From an uncultured Paracoccaceae bacterium (GTDB taxonomy: Bacteria > Pseudomonadota > Alphaproteobacteria > Rhodobacterales > Rhodobacteraceae): DNA of 64,000 nt. The position numbers were made by a program, and so were the translations under genes. The DNA lies in the NCBI GenBank assembly GCA_947495295.1, contig CANLYJ010000002.1:124001-188000 (forward strand). The letters are read 5' to 3'. Within the stretch, counting starts at the first letter, position 1, and the number at the start of each line of letters is the position of its first letter. The notes under the pieces were generated by a model that was given only the letters and a program-made list of their open reading frames with translations, made no database searches and was not told the DNA's origin. This document shows positions 1 to 8,314 of the stretch, piece by piece.

Positions 1-246
1 AACCTGATTTCGGCCCGGCCTCTGATGGGTCCGGCGGGTGCAGGATCGCTTGCACAAGTGGTCAATGCGGCGATCGGGGGCAAGGCAAAGATGGATACCA
101 TGCGCGCCTTTTTCGAAGGTGTCGGTGCGCAAGACACCGCCGGTGTCTGGGAAGGTACACCCAATCTGCGCCCCGATTTCCGCGCACAGCACCAGAAAAA
201 GCTCGACAAAATGGCCCGTGTTGCCAAGGCGGAGCAGATGATATGA
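1..246 (+). CDS. bchY: Chlorophyllide a reductase subunit BchY, C-terminal fragment
   Basis: The reading frame is open from the first base and ends in TGA at 244-246, so only about the last 81 residues are inside the window. The tail contains GPAGAGSLAQVVNAA and a Lys/Arg-rich end. Identification rests on this tail together with the immediately following bchZ, since bchX-bchY-bchZ order is standard in purple bacteria. BchY is one half of the BchYZ catalytic component of chlorophyllide a reductase, which reduces ring B on the way to bacteriochlorophyll a in the cytoplasm. The stop codon lies inside a long perfect palindrome (245-268). Confidence 0.88.
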   Translation, partial: NLISARPLMGPAGAGSLAQVVNAAIGGKAKMDTMRAFFEGVGAQDTAGVWEGTPNLRPDFRAQHQKKLDKMARVAKAEQMI

Positions 247-301
247 AGAATTTTGGCCAAAATTCTTCCGTCGGGAAAAATCTTCGTGACGAAGATTTTT
301 C
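245..301. repeat. Two perfect inverted repeats between bchY and bchZ
   Basis: Positions 245-268 form an uninterrupted 24-bp palindrome (GAAGAATTTTGG followed by its reverse complement) that overlaps the bchY stop codon. Positions 275-286 and 290-301 form a second hairpin with a 12-bp perfect stem (GAAAAATCTTCG) and a TGA loop, ending in a run of T. In RNA the second looks like a bidirectional intrinsic terminator or a processing/stability hairpin inside the bchYZ-puf transcript. Function is inferred only. Confidence 0.75.
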
Positions 302-319
302 AATCGCGGGGTGCGCGCC

Positions 320-1780
320 ATGCTGATCACCGATCATGATCGCGCTGGCGGCTATTGGGGTGCTGTTTACGCATTCTGTGCTGTGAAAGGGCTGCAAGTT
401 GTGATCGACGGCCCCGTCGGTTGTGAAAACCTGCCCGTCACCTCCGTTCTGCATTACACTGATGGTCTGCCACCGCATGAATTGCCCATTGTCGTCACTG
501 GCCTTGGCGAAAGCGAGATGGGCGAAGGCACCGAAGAGGCGATGAAACGGGCCTGGGATGTGTTGGACCCTGCCTTGCCTGCCGTTGTCGTCACCGGGTC
601 CATTGCCGAGATGATCGGCGGTGGCGTGACCCCGCAAGGCACCAATATCCAACGTTTCCTGCCCCGCACCATTGATGAGGATCAGTGGGAATGTGCGGAT
701 CGGGCGATGACCTGGATATTCACCGAGTTTGGGATGACCAAGGGGCGTATGCCGCCCGAGAAGAAACGTGAGGAGGATGCAAAGCCGCGCGTGAACATCC
801 TCGGACCGATGTATGGGGCATTCAACATGCCCTCTGATCTGGCCGAAATCCGGCGTTTGATCGAGGGGATCGGTGCCGAAATCAACATGGTCATGCCATT
901 GGGCGCCCATCTGGCCGAGATGCGCAATCTGGTGAATGCCGACGTCAATGTCACAATGTATCGCGAATTTGGGCGTGGGCTTTGCGAGGTTTTGGGCAAA
1001 CCTTACCTGCAAGCCCCGTTTGGCATCGACAGCACCACGAAATTCCTGCGCAAGCTGGGTGAACTAACCGGCCTCGACCCCGAACCGTTTATCGAACGCG
1101 AGAAACATTCGACGATCAAACCGGTCTGGGACCTGTGGCGGTCTGTCACGCAGGACTTCTTTGCCACCGCCGAATTCGCCATCGTGGCAAATGAAACCTA
1201 TGCCCGCGGTGTTCGGCATTATCTGGAAAACGATCTGGGTTTTCCCTGCGCTTTTGCGGTTGCCCGCTGCCGGGGCAAGAAGACGAATAATGAAGAGGTG
1301 CGTCAATTGACGCATCAGAAACGGCCACTCATCGTGTTTGGGTCCATCAACGAAAAGATGTATCTGGCCGAGATGAAGGCGGGGCACGGACCTAGCCCTG
1401 TCTTCATATCAGCAAGTTTTCCAGGTGCTGCGATCAGGCGGGCCACCGGGACGCCATTCATGGGCTATGCAGGTGCGACCTATGTGCTGCAAGAGGTCTG
1501 CAATGGCCTGTTTGATGCGCTGTTTCACATTCTGCCACTGGGCAGTGAGATGGACGCGACCGACGCCACGCTGACCCCGCTGCGCCGCGATTTCCCTTGG
1601 GATGCGGACGCCCAGGCGAAGCTGGACGAAATCGTCGCAACCCACCCCATTCTGACACGTATTTCTGCCGCCAAGACGCTGCGCGATGCAGCCGAACGGG
1701 CGGCCCTCGACGCCGGGAACGACCGGGTCGTCCTTGAGACCGTCGAGACACTGCAACCATCCTCGGGAGGACGGAAATGA
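320..1780 (+). CDS. bchZ: Chlorophyllide a reductase subunit BchZ
   Basis: A 486-residue protein beginning [14 protein letters not shown]; an in-frame GTG at 311 would add three residues, but the ATG at 320 matches the usual BchZ start. Near the N-terminus [11 protein letters not shown] carries the conserved cysteine (about residue 35) expected to ligate the [4Fe-4S] cluster shared with BchY. With BchY it forms the MoFe-like catalytic component that receives electrons from BchX and reduces chlorophyllide a in bacteriochlorophyll synthesis. Its stop overlaps the pufQ start (ATGA), so bchZ and puf are translationally coupled and probably share a superoperon transcript. The main puf promoter would be expected inside or upstream of bchZ. 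Confidence 0.96.
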   Translation: MLITDHDRAGGYWGAVYAFCAVKGLQVVIDGPVGCENLPVTSVLHYTDGLPPHELPIVVTGLGESEMGEGTEEAMKRAWDVLDPALPAVVVTGSIAEMIGGGVTPQGTNIQRFLPRTIDEDQWECADRAMTWIFTEFGMTKGRMPPEKKREEDAKPRVNILGPMYGAFNMPSDLAEIRRLIEGIGAEINMVMPLGAHLAEMRNLVNADVNVTMYREFGRGLCEVLGKPYLQAPFGIDSTTKFLRKLGELTGLDPEPFIEREKHSTIKPVWDLWRSVTQDFFATAEFAIVANETYARGVRHYLENDLGFPCAFAVARCRGKKTNNEEVRQLTHQKRPLIVFGSINEKMYLAEMKAGHGPSPVFISASFPGAAIRRATGTPFMGYAGATYVLQEVCNGLFDALFHILPLGSEMDATDATLTPLRRDFPWDADAQAKLDEIVATHPILTRISAAKTLRDAAERAALDAGNDRVVLETVETLQPSSGGRK

Positions 1781-2001
1781 CCGATTTTACCTCAGACGCA
1801 CCAGTGCTGCGCGCGCGCACAGCGCCGCCGAAACGCGAGTATTACGCCTATTTCACGCTGATCTTTCTGGCGACCCTGCCGCTGGCCTTCCTGACATGGA
1901 TGCTGACCGCTGCACGCCGGATGGAACTGCCCGAAAAGGGCCCATTCGCCAAAGCCTGGACACAGGCCCGGATCATCACGCCGCATATCTTCAGCGCGTG
2001 A
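1777..2001 (+). CDS. pufQ: PufQ, bacteriochlorophyll synthesis/assembly factor
   Basis: A 74-residue protein with one central membrane span ([20 protein letters not shown]) preceded by a basic segment (APPKREYY) and a short cytoplasmic tail. Size, topology and position between bchZ and pufBA identify PufQ, reported in Rhodobacter to be needed for normal bacteriochlorophyll accumulation and proposed to carry pigment intermediates. It starts within the bchZ stop codon (ATGA overlap). The C-terminal half is less conserved in the family, so identity rests partly on position. Confidence 0.92.
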   Translation: MTDFTSDAPVLRARTAPPKREYYAYFTLIFLATLPLAFLTWMLTAARRMELPEKGPFAKAWTQARIITPHIFSA

Positions 2002-2147
2002 CGGCCCGACCCGAGATTTGCCCGGTAACGGGCATACGTTGTTCATCATTCCCCCCCGGGGTGATGGATTGGGGCAGAGGAAGAGCTTCTGTCGTAACCC
2101 GGCCGCGGGGGGTGCGCGGCGTCAGAACCTAATTTTGGAGACAAAAC
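2002..2147 (+). promoter_or_regulatory. pufQ-pufB leader with hairpins
   Basis: This 146-base gap separates pufQ from the LH1 genes. It holds a compact hairpin at 2019-2034 with a 6-bp stem (TGCCCG/CGGGCA) closed by a GTAA loop of GNRA type. A second imperfect hairpin lies at 2044-2066 (CATCA, then CCCC, pairing with GGGG and TGATG). GGAG at 2137-2140 is the pufB ribosome binding site. In Rhodobacter the pufBA message has structured, processed 5' ends; a similar role here is inferred. Confidence 0.5.
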
Positions 2148-2303
2148 ATGGCTGACAAATCAGATCTGTCTTTCACAGGTCTCACTGACGAGCAGGCCCA
2201 GGAACTGCATTCGGTGTACATGAGCGGGTTTACGATCTTCACGATCGTAGCCGTGGTTGCTCACTTTCTGACGTACATCAAGCTGCCCTGGTTCAGCTGG
2301 TAG
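2148..2303 (+). CDS. pufB: Light-harvesting LH1 beta polypeptide
   Basis: A 51-residue antenna polypeptide. A polar N-terminus ([13 protein letters not shown]) leads into [14 protein letters not shown] and a single membrane helix, ending KLPWFSW. The histidine in VVAHFLTY is the expected axial ligand of B875 bacteriochlorophyll, and the second histidine lies in ELHSVYM. The aromatic C-terminal WFSW is typical of LH1 beta. With PufA it forms the ring around the reaction centre in the intracytoplasmic membrane. It is preceded by GGAG seven bases before ATG. Confidence 0.97.
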   Translation: MADKSDLSFTGLTDEQAQELHSVYMSGFTIFTIVAVVAHFLTYIKLPWFSW

Positions 2304-2318
2304 GGAAAGGAAAAGCAC

Positions 2319-2477
2319 ATGGCACAGTTCTACAAGATCTGGCTGGTTTTCGACCCACGCCGCGTTTTCGTGGCGCAGGGCGTTTTCCTGTTCCTGCTTG
2401 CAGCGATGATTCACCTCGTCCTGCTGAGCAATGAAAGCACAAACTGGTTCCAGCTCGCCTTTGGCGCAGGTGGCTAG
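2319..2477 (+). CDS. pufA: Light-harvesting LH1 alpha polypeptide
   Basis: A 52-residue polypeptide starting [20 protein letters not shown], the classical LH1 alpha N-terminus, followed by one transmembrane helix in which IHLVLLS supplies the bacteriochlorophyll-ligating histidine. The C-terminus ([12 protein letters not shown]) is short. It lies 15 bases after pufB with AGGAAA upstream, so the two subunits are made from one message. The following intergenic hairpins probably stabilise the pufBA segment, as known in Rhodobacter, giving the antenna excess over reaction centre. Confidence 0.97.
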   Translation: MAQFYKIWLVFDPRRVFVAQGVFLFLLAAMIHLVLLSNESTNWFQLAFGAGG

Positions 2478-2480
2478 CCG

Positions 2481-2531
2481 GCTTTTGCCGCAATAACAAA
2501 AGCTGTGGGCGGGCCTTTGATCCGCCCACGG
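2481..2531 (+). promoter_or_regulatory. pufA-pufL intercistronic hairpins
   Basis: Two adjacent stem-loops follow the pufA stop. The first pairs GCTTTTG (2481-2487) with CAAAAGC (2497-2503). The second is a strong GC stem pairing 2503-2513 with 2521-2531 (core GTGGGCGG/CCGCCCAC). They share base 2503, so they could stack or compete. In Rhodobacter capsulatus and sphaeroides the equivalent hairpins protect the 3' end of the pufBA mRNA; the same role is inferred here. Confidence 0.7.
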
Positions 2532-2607
2532 CAAACCGCAAGACATTGACGACGACAGGGCGCGCCCGAACGGGGTCGCAGGGCCTGTCCATGAATGGAG
2601 TAGGAAG

Positions 2608-3438
2608 ATGGCACAGCTCAGCTTCGAAAGAAAATACCGGGTCCGTGGCGGGACATTGGTAGGCGGTGATCTGTTCGACTTCTGGGTGGGGCCATTTTAC
2701 GTTGGCTTCTTCGGGGTCACGACGTTCTTTTTCGCCGTCCTTGGGACGATCTTGATTTTTTACGGGGCCAGCCAAGGCCCGACATGGAACCCGTGGCTGA
2801 TTTCGATCAACCCGCCGCCTTTAGAATATGGGTTGGGGCCGGCACCGCTGCTGAATGGCGGCCTGTGGCAGATCATCACGATCTGCGCGATTGGCGCTTT
2901 TGTCAGCTGGATGATGCGCGAGGTCGAGATTTGCCGCAAACTTGGCATTGGCTATCACGTGCCGTTTGCCTTTGGGGTCGCGATCTTTGCCTATGTGACG
3001 CTTGTTGTGATCCGCCCTGTCCTGCTGGGCGCATGGGGTCACGGCTTTCCATACGGTATCTTCAGCCATCTCGATTGGGTGAATAACGTGGGCTACGCCT
3101 ATGGCAACTTCCACTACAATCCGGTCCATATGATCGCGATTACGTTCTTCTTTACGAACTGTCTGGCGCTGGCGCTGCACGGCTCACTGGTCCTGTCCGC
3201 TGTCAATCCGGGCAAGGGCAAGGAAATCGCCTCACCCGACCACGAAGACACGTATTTCCGGGATCTGATTGGTTATTCCATTGGGCCATTGGGCATTCAC
3301 CGGCTGGGTCTGTTCCTGGCGCTGAATGCAGGCTTCTGGAGCGCGATTTGCATCGTGATTTCAGGCACCATCTGGTTCGAAGAATGGATCGTCTGGTGGG
3401 ATTGGTACTTTGAACTGCCCTGGTGGCGGGATCTATAG
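2608..3438 (+). CDS. pufL: Photosynthetic reaction centre L subunit
   Basis: A 276-residue integral membrane protein with five helices. Pigment and iron ligands are in place: His154 (FSHLDW, accessory bacteriochlorophyll), His174 (NPVHM, special pair), His191 and His231 (non-haem iron). Glu213 and Asp214 correspond to GluL212 and AspL213 of the QB proton path. The family is about 275-282 residues; this one ends at PWWRDL and lacks the short extra tail of Rhodobacter sphaeroides PufL. It is preceded by AGGA and lies 130 bases after pufA, the gap holding the stabilising hairpins. Confidence 0.98.
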   Translation: MAQLSFERKYRVRGGTLVGGDLFDFWVGPFYVGFFGVTTFFFAVLGTILIFYGASQGPTWNPWLISINPPPLEYGLGPAPLLNGGLWQIITICAIGAFVSWMMREVEICRKLGIGYHVPFAFGVAIFAYVTLVVIRPVLLGAWGHGFPYGIFSHLDWVNNVGYAYGNFHYNPVHMIAITFFFTNCLALALHGSLVLSAVNPGKGKEIASPDHEDTYFRDLIGYSIGPLGIHRLGLFLALNAGFWSAICIVISGTIWFEEWIVWWDWYFELPWWRDL

Positions 3439-3451
3439 GAGGACATGAACA

Positions 3452-4381
3452 ATGGCTGAATATCAAAACATCTTCACCCAGGTTCAGGTTCAGGGGCCCC
3501 CTGAATTAGGGATCAACCCCGCTGATACCAACCCCGCATCCGAACGGATCGGGAAGGGGAGGTTCTCAACCCTGTTCGGCTGGTTTGGGAATGCCCAGCT
3601 TGGCCCGCTCTACCTTGGGTCCTTTGGGGTGATCTCGCTGGCGACGGGCCTGATCTGGTTCGTCATGGTGGGCATGTCCTTCTGGGCGCAGGCTGATTAC
3701 AACCCCGCGATTTTCCTGCGCGATCTGTTCTGGCTGTCGCTTGATCCGCCATCGCCGGGCTATGGTCTGGGCATGCCGCCGATGAATGACGGGGGCTATT
3801 TCATGATCGCCTCTTTCTTTCTGCTGATTTCGGTTCTGACATGGTGGGTCCGCACCTATCTGCGCGCCGAAGCGCTGGGCATGGGCAAACATGTGGCATG
3901 GGCGTTCGCTTCGGCGATCTGGCTGTTCCTGGTGTTGGGTCTGTTCCGGCCGATCCTGATGGGCGACTGGTCAGAAATGGTGCCTTACGGCGTCTTTAGT
4001 CATCTGGACTGGACCAACCTTTTCTCCATCACTTACGGCAACCTGTTCTACAACCCATTCCACGCGCTCAGCATCGTGTTCCTTTACGGGTCTGCCCTGC
4101 TGTTTGCGATGCATGGGGCCACGATCCTTGCCGTCAGCCGTTTCGGTGGCGAACGCGAGATTGAACAGATCGTCGACCGGGGCACAGCGACCGAACGGGC
4201 CGCATTGTTCTGGCGCTGGACCATGGGCTTTAACGCCACGATGGAAGGTATCCACCGCTGGGCCTGGTGGTTTGCGGTTCTGACGACCCTGACGGGTGGT
4301 ATCGGGATCCTGCTGACCGGCACGGTTGTCGATAACTGGTTTGTCTGGGCGCAAGAGCATGGCTACGCGCCGCTCAACTAA
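3452..4381 (+). CDS. pufM: Photosynthetic reaction centre M subunit
   Basis: A 309-residue, five-helix protein. His184 (VFSHLDW) and His204 (NPFHAL) correspond to the accessory and special-pair ligands. His221, Glu236 and His268 match the three M-side ligands of the non-haem iron. It ends GYAPLN without the C-terminal extension seen in species whose reaction centre carries a PufC cytochrome. It follows pufL by 13 bases with AGGAGG upstream and is followed by pufX instead of pufC, so electron donation is expected from soluble or membrane-anchored cytochrome c. Confidence 0.98.
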   Translation: MAEYQNIFTQVQVQGPPELGINPADTNPASERIGKGRFSTLFGWFGNAQLGPLYLGSFGVISLATGLIWFVMVGMSFWAQADYNPAIFLRDLFWLSLDPPSPGYGLGMPPMNDGGYFMIASFFLLISVLTWWVRTYLRAEALGMGKHVAWAFASAIWLFLVLGLFRPILMGDWSEMVPYGVFSHLDWTNLFSITYGNLFYNPFHALSIVFLYGSALLFAMHGATILAVSRFGGEREIEQIVDRGTATERAALFWRWTMGFNATMEGIHRWAWWFAVLTTLTGGIGILLTGTVVDNWFVWAQEHGYAPLN

Positions 4382-4392
4382 GGAGAGAGATG

Positions 4393-4629
4393 ATGAGTGA
4401 GCACGAAAACATCCTTGAGCTGAGCGAGAAAAGCAGGCTGTCCGCCGATATCACGCTCTTGATGCTGAAAGGTGCGGGTTACGCTGCTGCGTTTTGCCTG
4501 GCGGTTTGGTTGATCATCGCGGTAATCGCGCTGATTGGTAAGGCCCTGCCGGATGAAAGCCGGGACAGACCTGACCCGATCAACCGGTCTTCGGTGATCA
4601 TCGACATGCCGATTGATCGCATTGCCTGA
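4393..4629 (+). CDS. pufX: Intrinsic membrane protein PufX
   Basis: A 78-residue protein with one membrane helix; a second ATG at 4390 would add one Met, but AGGAG at 4381-4385 is better spaced from 4393. The segment LLMLKGAGYAAAF resembles the MMKGAGWA segment of Rhodobacter sphaeroides PufX at the start of the helix, and the charged C-terminal tail follows. PufX leaves a gap in the LH1 ring for quinone exchange and organises core dimers in Rhodobacter. Sequence similarity in this family is low, so identity rests on the KGAG motif, topology and position directly after pufM. Confidence 0.88.
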   Translation: MSEHENILELSEKSRLSADITLLMLKGAGYAAAFCLAVWLIIAVIALIGKALPDESRDRPDPINRSSVIIDMPIDRIA

Positions 4630-4633
4630 TTGG

Positions 4634-4665
4634 AGCGGGCGACCCGCGACGCGGTCGCCCGTTTC
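4634..4665 (+). terminator. Hairpin terminator after pufX
   Basis: CGGGCGACC (4636-4644) pairs perfectly with GGTCGCCCG (4653-4661) around an 8-base loop, extended by A-T and G-T pairs, and is followed by GTTTCTT. It lies 5 bases after the pufX stop and probably ends or stabilises the puf message. Confidence 0.75.
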
Positions 4666-4747
4666 TTCGCCGTCGGACTACCCTTCCCTGGCTGGTCCGT
4701 CATTGGGGTGAAAGCCCCGTTCCCTTCCTGTTGGCTACAGGAGACTA

Positions 4748-4786
4748 GCGTCGCAAGCGGGCCTGACCCCCTTGCGGCGCTTTTTT
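4748..4786 (+). terminator. Intrinsic terminator just upstream of dxs
   Basis: GCGTCGCAAG (4748-4757) pairs with CTTGCGGCGC (4771-4780), one G-T pair, followed by TTTTTT (4781-4786). It ends 20 bases before the dxs start, so it either terminates puf readthrough or gates dxs expression. The 4666-4747 stretch between the two hairpins is 3' UTR-like; in Rhodobacter sphaeroides the puf 3' UTR yields the regulatory sRNA PcrX, and an analogous RNA could arise here. Confidence 0.7.
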
Positions 4787-4806
4787 ATTAACACGAAAGG
4801 CGCGCT

Positions 4807-6732
4807 ATGACCAATCGTCCCGAAACCCCGTTTCTGAATGGCGTGGCTGGCCCCGCCGATCTGCGCCGTTTGAATGATACTGCACTGGCCAATCTGGCTG
4901 ATGATGTGCGTGCCGAAGTGATCTCTGCCGTGTCGGAAACCGGCGGGCATTTGGGGTCGTCGCTGGGCGTGGTTGAACTGACCGTGGCCTTGCATGCGGT
5001 GTTTGATACCCCACGCGACAAGCTGATCTGGGACGTATCACACCAATGCTATCCGCATAAGGTGCTGACCGGCAGGCGCGACCGTATCCGCACCCTGCGA
5101 CAGGAAGGCGGGCTTTCCGGTTTCACCAAACGGACCGAAAGCGATTATGATCCCTTTGGTGCCGCCCATTCCAGCACGTCGATTTCCGCCGCCCTGGGGT
5201 TCACCATTGGCCGCGATATGGGCCAGCCCACGGGTGATGCGATTGCTGTGATCGGCGATGGGTCGATCAGCGCTGGCATGGCCTATGAGGCACTGAATAA
5301 CGCGGGCGCTGAAGGCCGCCGCATGTTTGTGATCCTCAATGATAACGAGATGTCGATCGCCCCCCCAACCGGTGCGATGTCAAAGTATTTGTCCAGTCTT
5401 TATGCATCCCCGGTGGGTGAATTCCACAAAATGGCCGAAGGGTTCGAATCCGCCTTGCCCGGCCCCTTGCGGGACCACGCCCGGCGTGCCCGGCAACTGG
5501 TGACCGGGATGCAGACCGGCGGGTCTGGCACGTTGTTTGAAGAGCTTGGTTTCAGTTATATCGGCCCGATTGACGGGCATGATATGGGGCAGCTTTTGCC
5601 GGTGCTGCGCGCCGCCCGGACACGGGCAACCGGGCCGGTCCTGATCCATGTTTGTACAACAAAAGGAAAGGGTTACGCCCCCGCAGAAGGCAGCGTGGAT
5701 TGTGGTCATGGTGTCGCAAAATTCGATGTCGCTACAGGGGCGCAGGCCAAATCCAAACCCAACGCCCCGGCTTATACCAAAGTGTTCGGCAACGCCCTCA
5801 TGACAGAGGCGGGGCTTGACCCCACGGTCGTCGCGGTGACGGCGGCCATGCCGTCCGGGACGGGGGTGAACATCATGGGTGAGCGGTTTGCAAACCGCGT
5901 ATTTGATGTGGGCATCGCGGAACAGCACGCGGTGACATTCAGTGCGGGGATGGCTGCGTCGGGCTTGAAACCGTTCTGCGCGATTTATTCGACCTTTCTG
6001 CAACGCGGCTATGATCAGGTTGTGCATGATGTTGCCTTGCAAAACTTGCCGGTCCGTTTCGCGATCGACCGCGCCGGGCTGGTGGGGGCGGATGGCCCCA
6101 CCCATGCGGGCGCGTTTGACATCGGCTATATGGCCGCCCTGCCCAATATGGTGGTGATGGCCGCCGGTGATGAGGTTGAACTGATGCATATGGTGCGCAC
6201 CGCTGCGGCCTATGATGCGGGCCCTATCGCATTCCGCTATCCGCGCGGCGAAGGCGTGGGGCTGGACCTGCCAGAGCGGGGCGATGTGATCGAGATCGGC
6301 AAGGGTCGTGTGGTGCAGGAAGGGACTGATATCGCTTTGCTTTCCTTTGGTGCCCATCTGGAGGAATGCCGCAAGGCAGCCGAACAGATGGCCGCGCAGG
6401 GCGTGTCGGTGACCATTGCGGATGCCCGTTTTGCCAAGCCGCTGGACCGCGATCTGATCCGGCAATTGCTGCGTCATCACAAGGCGATTGTCACCGTCGA
6501 GCAAGGCGCGCGCGGCGGTTTTGGGGCCATGGTGCTGCATGATCTGGCCAATGACGGACTGCTGGACGGGCGCTGCCAATTGCGCACGATGACCCTGCCG
6601 GATCGGTATATCGATCAGGCCTCACCGGCGGCGATGTATGCCGATGCGGGGCTGACGGCGGTGGATATCGCGGCGACAGCAATGCAGGCCGCCGGGATCA
6701 AACTGAAACGGTCCCCGGTGGGTGTTGCATAG
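4807..6732 (+). CDS. dxs: 1-deoxy-D-xylulose-5-phosphate synthase
   Basis: A 641-residue thiamine-diphosphate enzyme that condenses pyruvate and glyceraldehyde 3-phosphate to DXP, the first step of the MEP isoprenoid pathway, and supplies phytyl and carotenoid precursors. [17 protein letters not shown] near residue 45 holds the conserved histidine. [18 protein letters not shown] is the ThDP/Mg motif. [15 protein letters not shown] near residue 370 holds the catalytic Glu of the pyrimidine-binding domain; a transketolase C domain follows. Length matches the family. Placement after pufX, as in Rhodobacter, ties isoprenoid supply to photosynthesis genes. A small stem (6715-6722 with 6734-6741) overlaps its stop codon. 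Confidence 0.96.
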   Translation: MTNRPETPFLNGVAGPADLRRLNDTALANLADDVRAEVISAVSETGGHLGSSLGVVELTVALHAVFDTPRDKLIWDVSHQCYPHKVLTGRRDRIRTLRQEGGLSGFTKRTESDYDPFGAAHSSTSISAALGFTIGRDMGQPTGDAIAVIGDGSISAGMAYEALNNAGAEGRRMFVILNDNEMSIAPPTGAMSKYLSSLYASPVGEFHKMAEGFESALPGPLRDHARRARQLVTGMQTGGSGTLFEELGFSYIGPIDGHDMGQLLPVLRAARTRATGPVLIHVCTTKGKGYAPAEGSVDCGHGVAKFDVATGAQAKSKPNAPAYTKVFGNALMTEAGLDPTVVAVTAAMPSGTGVNIMGERFANRVFDVGIAEQHAVTFSAGMAASGLKPFCAIYSTFLQRGYDQVVHDVALQNLPVRFAIDRAGLVGADGPTHAGAFDIGYMAALPNMVVMAAGDEVELMHMVRTAAAYDAGPIAFRYPRGEGVGLDLPERGDVIEIGKGRVVQEGTDIALLSFGAHLEECRKAAEQMAAQGVSVTIADARFAKPLDRDLIRQLLRHHKAIVTVEQGARGGFGAMVLHDLANDGLLDGRCQLRTMTLPDRYIDQASPAAMYADAGLTAVDIAATAMQAAGIKLKRSPVGVA

Positions 6733-6763
6733 CCCCACCGGACGGCGATGTCCGCGATTGAAC

Positions 6764-6845
6764 GCGAATCACAGGTTAATGCCCTATTTTGTTGGGAAAC
6801 GGGCTGTCGGCGATACGTCGGCGCGACGTCGGCAAAGCGTATGGC
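6764..6845 (+). repeat. Dispersed intergenic repeat with 11-bp-phased GTCGGC blocks, copy 1
   Basis: GTCGGC occurs at 6806, 6817 and 6828 and degenerately at 6839, exactly 11 bases apart, preceded by a block with GCGAAT and TTTTGTTGGGAAA (about 6765-6799). The same block and phasing recur inverted at 14215-14300, and the array alone recurs at 62523. It lies in the 235-base gap between dxs and the sulfotransferase gene, which otherwise shows no gene. Short reading frames here look like by-products of the repeat. Confidence 0.75.
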
Positions 6846-6967
6846 ACGCTTTTGGCGTTTCGTTGGATTAAGGGGCCGTGCGGTGGGATGTGCGACCATG
6901 TTCGCCAGATGCTGCATTGCCTGCACGTACCGGGTAAGAGAGTCGTGACTTAAAGAGACTCTCCCTT

Positions 6968-7726
6968 ATGCCACCACCAACCGCATCCTATGTCATCTGC
7001 ACGACCCCGCGCAGCGGCAGTACGCTTTTATGCAAGCTGCTTGAGGCGACCAATATCGCGGGACGGCCGGGGTCACATTTTCACACCCCTTCATTCGAAA
7101 GGTGGCTGGCGGTCTACGACCTGGATGAGGCCGATTTCGGTTCTCGGCGGGCAGCGCTTGATGCGGTCGTCAACGCAGCCATCGCGCGCGGTAAGGGCGG
7201 CGCCAGCATTTTTGGCTTGCGCATGCAGCGGGGCAGCTTCGCCTTTTTCATGGAACAACTGGCGCTGGTTGCATCGGGGCAGATGGCGGATGTCGCGCGT
7301 ATTGAGGCGGTGTTTGGTCCGACGTTTTTCATTCACCTCACACGTCCCGACCGGCTTGGCCAAGCGATTTCATTGGTGCGCGCGGAACAGTCCGGCCTGT
7401 GGCATCGCCGGGCTGACGGAACGGAATTGGAGCGCGCCGCACCCCCGAAAGAACCGCAATACGACGCCGCAGCAATCGCGCATCAAATAGAAAAGCTCAC
7501 GGCACTTGATGACGCTTGGGAGCGTTGGTTCGACCAACAGGGGCTACAGCCGCCACGGATCAGCTATGACGCATTATCGGATGATCCGCAGAGGGTTTTG
7601 GCGGATGTTCTTTCCGCACTTCAACTCGACCCCGAGAAGGCAAAACATGTCGCGACGCCAACTGCGAAACTCGCCGATGCGCAGAGCCGCGAATGGCGGG
7701 AGCGTTTCGAAGCAGAGCGTCATTGA
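6968..7726 (+). CDS. Stf0-family sulfotransferase
   Basis: A 252-residue cytoplasmic protein resembling the Stf0 (trehalose 2-sulfotransferase-like) family, which transfers sulfate from PAPS to an acceptor hydroxyl. CTTPRSGSTLLCKLLEATN at residues 12-30 is the 5'-phosphosulfate binding loop. GRPGSHFH follows as in Stf0. HLTRPDRLGQAIS (about residue 123) is the 3'-phosphate binding segment, and the tail has YDALSDDP. The acceptor cannot be told from sequence; in this group it may be a lipid or sugar. It is a single gene, with no obvious partner. No clear ribosome binding site was seen beyond AGAGA. Confidence 0.8.
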   Translation: MPPPTASYVICTTPRSGSTLLCKLLEATNIAGRPGSHFHTPSFERWLAVYDLDEADFGSRRAALDAVVNAAIARGKGGASIFGLRMQRGSFAFFMEQLALVASGQMADVARIEAVFGPTFFIHLTRPDRLGQAISLVRAEQSGLWHRRADGTELERAAPPKEPQYDAAAIAHQIEKLTALDDAWERWFDQQGLQPPRISYDALSDDPQRVLADVLSALQLDPEKAKHVATPTAKLADAQSREWRERFEAERH

Positions 7727-8314
7727 TCTGTGCCAGAAGTTATTCAAGGCTTGATGCCTCACGTTCCATAAGCGTGCGGATTGCAGGTGCGCGACGTATA
7801 AACGCGTGCCGCATCGTGGATCTTGGAGCGGCGGACGATCCGACATAGTTGCCAATGACACGGGGCAAGCCTTACGACCCGAGCTGGGACTGATCTCATA
7901 CGAAAAAACAAGGTCCTGCCATGTTCAATCCGCCGACCAATTCGGATCCTCAAACAGAAAGGCGCATGTCATTATGGGCGCCGGGCAAGCCGCATACCCC
8001 ATCATTAAATGCCTCACAAAGTCCGGCATCCCATATGATGATCGCATGGGCGAGGTTGCCAACGCGTGCGTGGCGGCTTCAGCCCATCATCGATTGTGAT
8101 GCGCCTACCGCAAGTATCAAAACAGGCTAAATGACGTGCTTTCGATGAACGCCTGTCTGAATTTGTGATCAACATATGTTGAAAATATCAATGTTAAGAG
8201 GATGTTGGCGTTCTGAACATTTTGCGAAGGTTGAATTCTGCCAAGACGGCAGACCATAACCGGCGGCATAGGCTGTTTAGGTCTCACATAGCGGGACGGT
8301 ATTTGGTGTTATTG
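7727..8314. other. 588-base stretch without a confident gene
   Basis: No reading frame here has a convincing start, ribosome binding site and family resemblance. The short frames are mutually overlapping on both strands. A frame covering about 7971-8097 gives a peptide with IMGAGQAAYPIIKCL that reads like a coding remnant, but I do not recognise it. Base composition becomes more A/T-rich around 8160-8230. It probably includes the promoter of the following permease gene. Confidence 0.4.

Noticed and set aside
62..1012. 316-codon minus-strand frame opposite bchY-bchZ
   Set aside because: Crosses the bchY-bchZ junction and its palindromes; no family resemblance.
1686..2132. 148-codon frame over the bchZ end, pufQ and leader
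   Set aside because: It overlaps pufQ in another frame and has no start signal; pufQ is the supported gene.
5438..5452. GGTTCGAATCC-like T-loop sequence
   Set aside because: It lies inside the well-supported dxs gene and has no acceptor stem or anticodon arm around it.
5380..6579. 399-codon minus-strand frame opposite dxs
   Set aside because: It is antisense to a clear dxs, and its peptide is rich in His, Arg and Gln without family motifs, as expected for the shadow of a GC-rich gene.
6748..6948. Reading frame of 66 codons between dxs and the sulfotransferase
   Set aside because: It is produced by the dispersed repeat; its peptide resembles that from the inverted copy at 14153-14362 only through the shared repeat, and there is no ribosome binding site.
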